Of a DNA stretch of 64,000 bases, positions 60,292 through 64,000 are shown piece by piece. The position numbers and the translations under genes were made by a program. Below the pieces are notes generated by a model. It searched no databases and was not told where the DNA came from. It worked only from the letters and a program-made list of their open reading frames with translations. Each line of letters starts with the position of its first letter. The first letter of the stretch is position 1. Source of the stretch: Enterococcus sp. DIV2402 (GTDB taxonomy: Bacteria; Bacillota; Bacilli; Lactobacillales; Enterococcaceae); NCBI RefSeq assembly GCF_017426705.2, contig NZ_CP147251.1:310001-374000 (forward strand), read 5' to 3'.

Positions 60292-60735
60292 TTAGATTAA
60301 GTTAGTAATGTCTAAAACTTCTGGTTGTTGAGCTGCATGTGGATGAGTTCCCTCAGCATATACATGCAATTTCATGCCTTGAGCACGACCTAAAGTGTTT
60401 TTAGGTAACATGCCTTTTACAGAAGTTTCGATCAAACGACGAGAATTTTTAGCACGTAATTCACCGGCAGTGATTGATTTCAATCCTCCTGGGTGATTTG
60501 AGTGACGGTAGTATACTTTATCAGTCGCTTTTTTACCTGTTAATTTTACTTTATCTGCATTAATTACGATTACAAAATCACCTGTATCCACATGTGGTGT
60601 GAATGTTGGTTTGTTTTTACCGCGTAGTACAGATGCTACTACAGTTGATAGACGTCCTAAAGGAACATCAGTCGCATCTACTACATACCATTTACGTTCT
60701 ACTTCGCCTGCTTTGGCCATATATGTTGTACGCAA
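60292..60735 (-). CDS. rplM: 50S ribosomal protein L13, TTG start
   Basis: The 147-residue protein reads [20 protein letters not shown] if started at TTG 60735, which follows GGAGGAAAAAAATC. This gives the usual L13 length; longer frames upstream are not supported. It binds 23S rRNA early in 50S assembly. It is preceded by an L13-type leader that allows autoregulation. Confidence 0.97.
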   Translation of the reverse strand: MRTTYMAKAGEVERKWYVVDATDVPLGRLSTVVASVLRGKNKPTFTPHVDTGDFVIVINADKVKLTGKKATDKVYYRHSNHPGGLKSITAGELRAKNSRRLIETSVKGMLPKNTLGRAQGMKLHVYAEGTHPHAAQQPEVLDITNLI

Positions 60736-60815
60736 GATTTTTTTCCTCCAATTTCGATTTCGAATGTTTGACATACACTTGAGTTTCCGGGGCTCTTGTG
60801 GGGCAAACAATACCA
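60736..60815 (-). promoter_or_regulatory. L13-type ribosomal protein leader
   Basis: About 80 nt separate the predicted transcription start from the rplM ribosome site. The minus strand contains GCCCCACAAGAGCCCCGG, then ACTCAAGTGTATGTC and CGAAATCG, in the place of the known Firmicute L13 leader. The RNA fold was not computed. Confidence 0.6.
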
Positions 60816-60821
60816 TTTAAT

Positions 60822-60850
60822 ATATTACCTAGAATAAGGCATAAAGTCAA
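60822..60850 (-). promoter_or_regulatory. rplM-rpsI promoter
   Basis: On the minus strand TTGACT, 17 bp, TAATAT, consistent with strong expression. Confidence 0.75.
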
Positions 60851-60870
60851 CGTTTTTCTCTTATAAAATG

Positions 60871-60906
60871 AAAAAAAGAAGCAAGCTTTCAAAAAGCCTG
60901 CTCCTT
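60871..60906 (-). terminator. Terminator of the dps gene
   Basis: GGAGCAGGCTTTTT pairs with AAAGCTTGCTTC, followed by seven T on the minus strand. Confidence 0.75.
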
Positions 60907-60916
60907 TATGCAAATC

Positions 60917-61402
60917 TTAGTTTACTTTTTCGTGTGCTGGATCGATATTTGGTGCAAAACCTAATTTTGCTTGAATCATCCAGATTTTTTTCTCTACATC
61001 TGTATTGAAACCAGTGAAGATATCTTGTGTACTGTCATCGCCTTCTTCACCAGAAACTTCAATACCTTCTTTGTAAAGGTCTGATAAGTAACGGTAGCCT
61101 TCAACTAATTTTTCCATACGTTCAGGAATTGTACGATCGTATGTGCCAACTTCATCTTTGATACCAGTGTTATCAGCAAATTCTTGTAATGTTGAATATG
61201 GTGCACCATCTAAAGTAATTAAACGTTCTGAAATCACGTCTAGTTGATCGTTGATTTCATCCATAAATTCATCCATTAAAGGGTGTAAAGTTAAAAATTC
61301 TGGCCCACGCATATACCAGTGAGTTTGGTGAATTACAACTGAAAATTGGCTTAAGTCAGCAACCAATTGATTTAAAATTTCTTTTGTTTTTTCGTATCTC
61401 AT
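60917..61402 (-). CDS. dps: Dps-family ferritin-like DNA-protection protein
   Basis: The 161-residue protein has the Dps ferroxidase motif spread over two subunits: HQTHWYMRGPEFLTLHPLMD (His and Asp/Glu ligands) near residues 25-45 and DQLDVISERLITLDG near 52-66. It stores iron as a 12-mer and reduces Fenton damage. AGGAGG precedes ATG. It lies upstream of rplM in the same direction but has its own terminator. Confidence 0.93.
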   Translation of the reverse strand: MRYEKTKEILNQLVADLSQFSVVIHQTHWYMRGPEFLTLHPLMDEFMDEINDQLDVISERLITLDGAPYSTLQEFADNTGIKDEVGTYDRTIPERMEKLVEGYRYLSDLYKEGIEVSGEEGDDSTQDIFTGFNTDVEKKIWMIQAKLGFAPNIDPAHEKVN

Positions 61403-61554
61403 ATCTGATTCCTCCTTAAAATGTTCTACATGATTAGCATATTACGGATTGCCTAAAATGTACAACGAAAGCCTCTATTTGAGAAAATTTCTCAAGCATT
61501 CTTTAACGTTTTCTTCATGATTTTTGCGTATTTAATACTAAAGGAGTGAAGTCA

Positions 61555-62238
61555 ATGTTTTGTTTTTTTATCGGTAGTTGTTTTGGATCCTTGTTGTGTG
61601 TGATTGCACAGCGAGTTCCACTAAAAAAGGATTTTATCACTACACGTTCGCAATGTGACCATTGTAACAACACCCTGCGATTTTGGGAATTAATTCCTAT
61701 TTTTTCCTATCTGTTCTTAGGTTTTCGTTGTCAACGATGTGGCGGACGTATTCCAGTCATTACTTGGTTAATTGAAATAATTTATGGTGGGATTTTTTAT
61801 TTTTGTTGGGTGCAGCCAACGATTTCTATGCAATTAATTGCCTTTCTTTGGTTAACCACAGCTACCTTACTTTCATTAACTGATTATTTTTACTTTTTGG
61901 TTGAGCCAAAAATTCTTTATCCTCTACATTTGTTGTTATGGAGTATCATGTTTTATTTTCATCAGCCTTTTTATTTGTCAACACTTTCACTGCTAGTGAT
62001 TTTAGGCATTTTCTTTTGGTTTAGTCTCCGAGATTCTATGGGAATGGGTGATTGGCTATTATTGGGGTTATGGGTGCCTTGGTTAACAATTGAACAATTT
62101 TCCTTACTACTATTTGTAGCAAGTGTTTCTGCTTTAGGTGTTTTTTTCGTTAGTTATTTCTTGCGAAAGACACATTTTCAATGTCTGCCTTTTGTTCCTT
62201 TTTTAAGTTTGGGGTTATTCGTTGCCTATTTTTTATAA
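61555..62238 (+). CDS. Type IV prepilin peptidase (PilD/ComC family)
   Basis: The 227-residue protein has about seven membrane segments, an N-terminal CDHCN...CQRCGG zinc-like pair (C-x-x-C twice at about 36-65) and ITWLIEIIYG. The catalytic aspartates are in LTDYFYFLVEPKI and GMGDWLLLG. It cleaves and methylates pseudopilins for competence. No pilin or comG genes lie in the window. Start is ATG 61555, after AAGGAGTG. Confidence 0.93.
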   Translation: MFCFFIGSCFGSLLCVIAQRVPLKKDFITTRSQCDHCNNTLRFWELIPIFSYLFLGFRCQRCGGRIPVITWLIEIIYGGIFYFCWVQPTISMQLIAFLWLTTATLLSLTDYFYFLVEPKILYPLHLLLWSIMFYFHQPFYLSTLSLLVILGIFFWFSLRDSMGMGDWLLLGLWVPWLTIEQFSLLLFVASVSALGVFFVSYFLRKTHFQCLPFVPFLSLGLFVAYFL

Positions 62239-62245
62239 AAGAAAA

Positions 62246-62274
62246 AAGCTGACGAAAATTCATTCGTCAGCTTT
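62246..62274. terminator. Bidirectional terminator between prepilin peptidase and SagA genes
   Basis: AAAGCTGACGAA pairs with TTCGTCAGCTTT between convergent stops. Confidence 0.85.
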
Positions 62275-62278
62275 GAAA

Positions 62279-63748
62279 TTACATACGTACTGCAAAACTT
62301 GGTGCAAAGTAAGCTACTGAAGCTACTGTTACTGATTGTCCTGGTGCTGGTGCGTGGATGTATTGTCCGCCACCTAATGCAATAGCTACGTGGTAAGTGC
62401 TACCTTGTGAGCCCCAGAATAATAAGTCTCCTGCTTGTGCTTCACTTACAGAAATTACTGAGCCAGCACTTTCTTGAGGAACAGTCCAACCACCGATTTC
62501 ACGGCCTGTTGCTTTACGATAAACATAGCTTGTGAAACCTGAACAGTCAAAGCCACTTGGATCTTTTCCGCCCCATACATATGGTACACCAATGTATTTA
62601 TATGCTTCTGCTACAACTGAACCAGTTGGTTGAGAAGATTCTACTTTTGGCGTCTCAACTTTAGGCGTTTCAACGACCGGCGTTTGCTCCGCTGGCGTTG
62701 ACTCTACAACTGGTGTTTCTTCAACAGGTGCTGGTGTTGAAGTTGATTGTTCAGTTGTTGAATTTGACACTGGTGTTGATTCTGCAACTGGTGTATTTGT
62801 TGATTCCACAGCTGTTTCTTCAGCTTTTTCAGTTGATTCTACAACTGTTTGTTCTTGAGTTGTAGAATTTTCAACTGGTGCTGAATTTGTTGATGCTGCT
62901 TCTTCTGTTTGTTCAGTTTGTGTTTGCTCTTGAGAAGAAGTTTGTACAGCTGATTCTTGTGCTTTTGCTGCTTCCTCTGCTTCTTTTTCAGCTTGTGCTT
63001 GTTTAGCTGCTTCTGCGGCTGCTTTACGAGCTTGTTCTGCTAAACGTTCTTGTTCTGCAATACGAGCTTTTTCAGCTTCGGCTTCAGCTTTACGTTTTTG
63101 AATACCTTTTTTCTCATCTTCTTTTGAAGATTGTTGTAAAGCTAAGTCAGCTTTCAAGAAGTCTAAATCAGCTTGACTGCGTTGAATCTCACCTTTTTGA
63201 GCTTCTAAAGCAGTTTGATTTTCAGCGATTTCTTGTTGTTTCGCTTCGTTTTCAGCTTTTTTATCTTCAACAGCTTTTTTATCTTCTTTTTGTTGGTTAA
63301 CCAATTCGTTGTTCGCGTTCACGATAGTACTCATCGCTTGGACACGTCCAATTGCGTCTGTTAATGAATCAGAATTTAAAACAGCTTCTACAAGGTTAGT
63401 ATCTGCTCCATTTACTTGAACATCACGCGCTTGTTTACGGATTGCTTCTTCACGTTTTTCAATACGTACTTCTAAATCAGCAATTTCTTCTTGTAATTTT
63501 TGAGATTGTGCTGCTAATTCTTGTTGTTTTGCAATTAATTCTTCAGCTTTGTTATTGATATCAGAAATTTGACCTTCTAATGAGCTAATTTGATCTTGAA
63601 TACTTGCTTGTTGCGCTTGTAAGTTACTAATCTCTTTGTTTTTTTGCTCGATTTGTTGATCAAAGTCATCAGCTAATACGATGCTAGGTGCAACAGCTGT
63701 AAGTGTTAATGAACATGCTAGTAATGCGGTAAGTACACGTTTCTTCAC
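62279..63748 (-). CDS. SagA-like secreted NlpC/P60 peptidoglycan endopeptidase
   Basis: The 489-residue protein has a signal peptide (MKKRVLTALLACSLTLTAVA), a long coiled coil (about 28-240, FDQQIEQKNKEISNLQAQQA), a Ser/Thr/Glu/Pro-rich spacer with repeated VEST/VETP units, and a C-terminal NlpC/P60 domain (about 370-489). Its catalytic Cys is in GFDCSGFTSYV and the His in TYHVAIALGGGQYIHAP. Enterococcal SagA cleaves crosslinked muropeptides and is shed in quantity. The N-terminal and spacer design match SagA; the sequence differs from the E. faecium one I know, so it may belong to another species. Strong expression is likely. Confidence 0.92.
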   Translation of the reverse strand: MKKRVLTALLACSLTLTAVAPSIVLADDFDQQIEQKNKEISNLQAQQASIQDQISSLEGQISDINNKAEELIAKQQELAAQSQKLQEEIADLEVRIEKREEAIRKQARDVQVNGADTNLVEAVLNSDSLTDAIGRVQAMSTIVNANNELVNQQKEDKKAVEDKKAENEAKQQEIAENQTALEAQKGEIQRSQADLDFLKADLALQQSSKEDEKKGIQKRKAEAEAEKARIAEQERLAEQARKAAAEAAKQAQAEKEAEEAAKAQESAVQTSSQEQTQTEQTEEAASTNSAPVENSTTQEQTVVESTEKAEETAVESTNTPVAESTPVSNSTTEQSTSTPAPVEETPVVESTPAEQTPVVETPKVETPKVESSQPTGSVVAEAYKYIGVPYVWGGKDPSGFDCSGFTSYVYRKATGREIGGWTVPQESAGSVISVSEAQAGDLLFWGSQGSTYHVAIALGGGQYIHAPAPGQSVTVASVAYFAPSFAVRM

Positions 63749-63942
63749 GTTTCATTCCTCCGACTGGTTTTATTTAATAAATAGTTAATTAAGTTTAAAA
63801 TTTCTTAAACTTCTAATTTAAACGACAAACAGATTGTAACATACGCATATGACAGGGAAATAAAAGAAATATTACAAATATATTTCATTTCTCTCAAACA
63901 AATGTTTGCTTTTTCTGAAAATTTTTCTTTTTTTCTCTAAAA

Positions 63943-63975
63943 AAAAGAAACTATTTTGAGTAAAATAGTTTCGAT
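63943..63975 (-). terminator. Terminator of the gene beyond the right edge
   Basis: GAAACTATTTT pairs with AAAATAGTTTC and is followed by eight T on the minus strand. It should end a gene outside the window. No coding region is seen in 63749-63942. Confidence 0.75.
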
Positions 63976-64000
63976 AGTGGGTAATATAATACGGTAAAAA

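Overview
The window is low-GC Firmicute DNA and most likely Enterococcus. The evidence is a SagA-type secreted NlpC/P60 hydrolase, many PTS operons with LicT/RpiR control, an rplM-rpsI operon with an L13-type leader, and strong GGAGG ribosome binding sites. I cannot name the species. No rRNA or tRNA genes and no CRISPR array were seen.

Chromosomal part, 1-35162. A PLP-dependent Orn/Lys/Arg decarboxylase (cut by the window edge) sits behind a long leader with an attenuator-like terminator. A MetE-like methyltransferase follows. A minus-strand operon encodes an Fe3+/polyamine-type ABC importer, an MBL-fold hydrolase (apparently starting at ATT) and an exported CYTH-like protein, with a divergent LysR gene and an 18-bp inverted repeat between them. 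Next come a DUF3592-like protein, RarD, a Dus enzyme, an ArsR-controlled oxidoreductase/DJ-1 pair, and a sugar island from 14.7 to 29.4 kb. The island holds licT-bglP, an unusual fused EIIC, a GH4 6-phospho-alpha-glucosidase operon with an RpiR regulator, and a second beta-glucoside operon (RpiR, EIIBCA, GH1). CapA, malic enzyme and an ABC operon with a small secreted protein complete this part.

Accessory part, 35163-59883. Two integrative elements of about 12.0 and 12.7 kb lie in tandem at the 3' end of rpsI. Three 50-bp copies of the S9 C-terminal coding sequence mark the boundaries, at 35163, 47179 and 59884. Each element has a regulator, a HUH replication initiator, xis and a tyrosine integrase at its right end, and defence genes at its left. 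Element 1 carries a GHKL-ATPase/PD-(D/E)XK nuclease with a C5 methyltransferase, plus surface-protein cargo and an FtsK-like ATPase. Element 2 carries a Gabija-like OLD nuclease/UvrD helicase pair and an NgoFVII-like restriction system with two C5 methyltransferases and a small regulator. Decay is complementary: element 1 has intact int and xis but a TGA inside rep, whereas element 2 has intact rep but TAG in xis and TAA in int. Mutual help in trans is possible but inferred.

Right flank, 59884-64000. rpsI and rplM (TTG start), a Dps-family ferritin, a prepilin peptidase and the SagA-like hydrolase are ordinary chromosomal genes.
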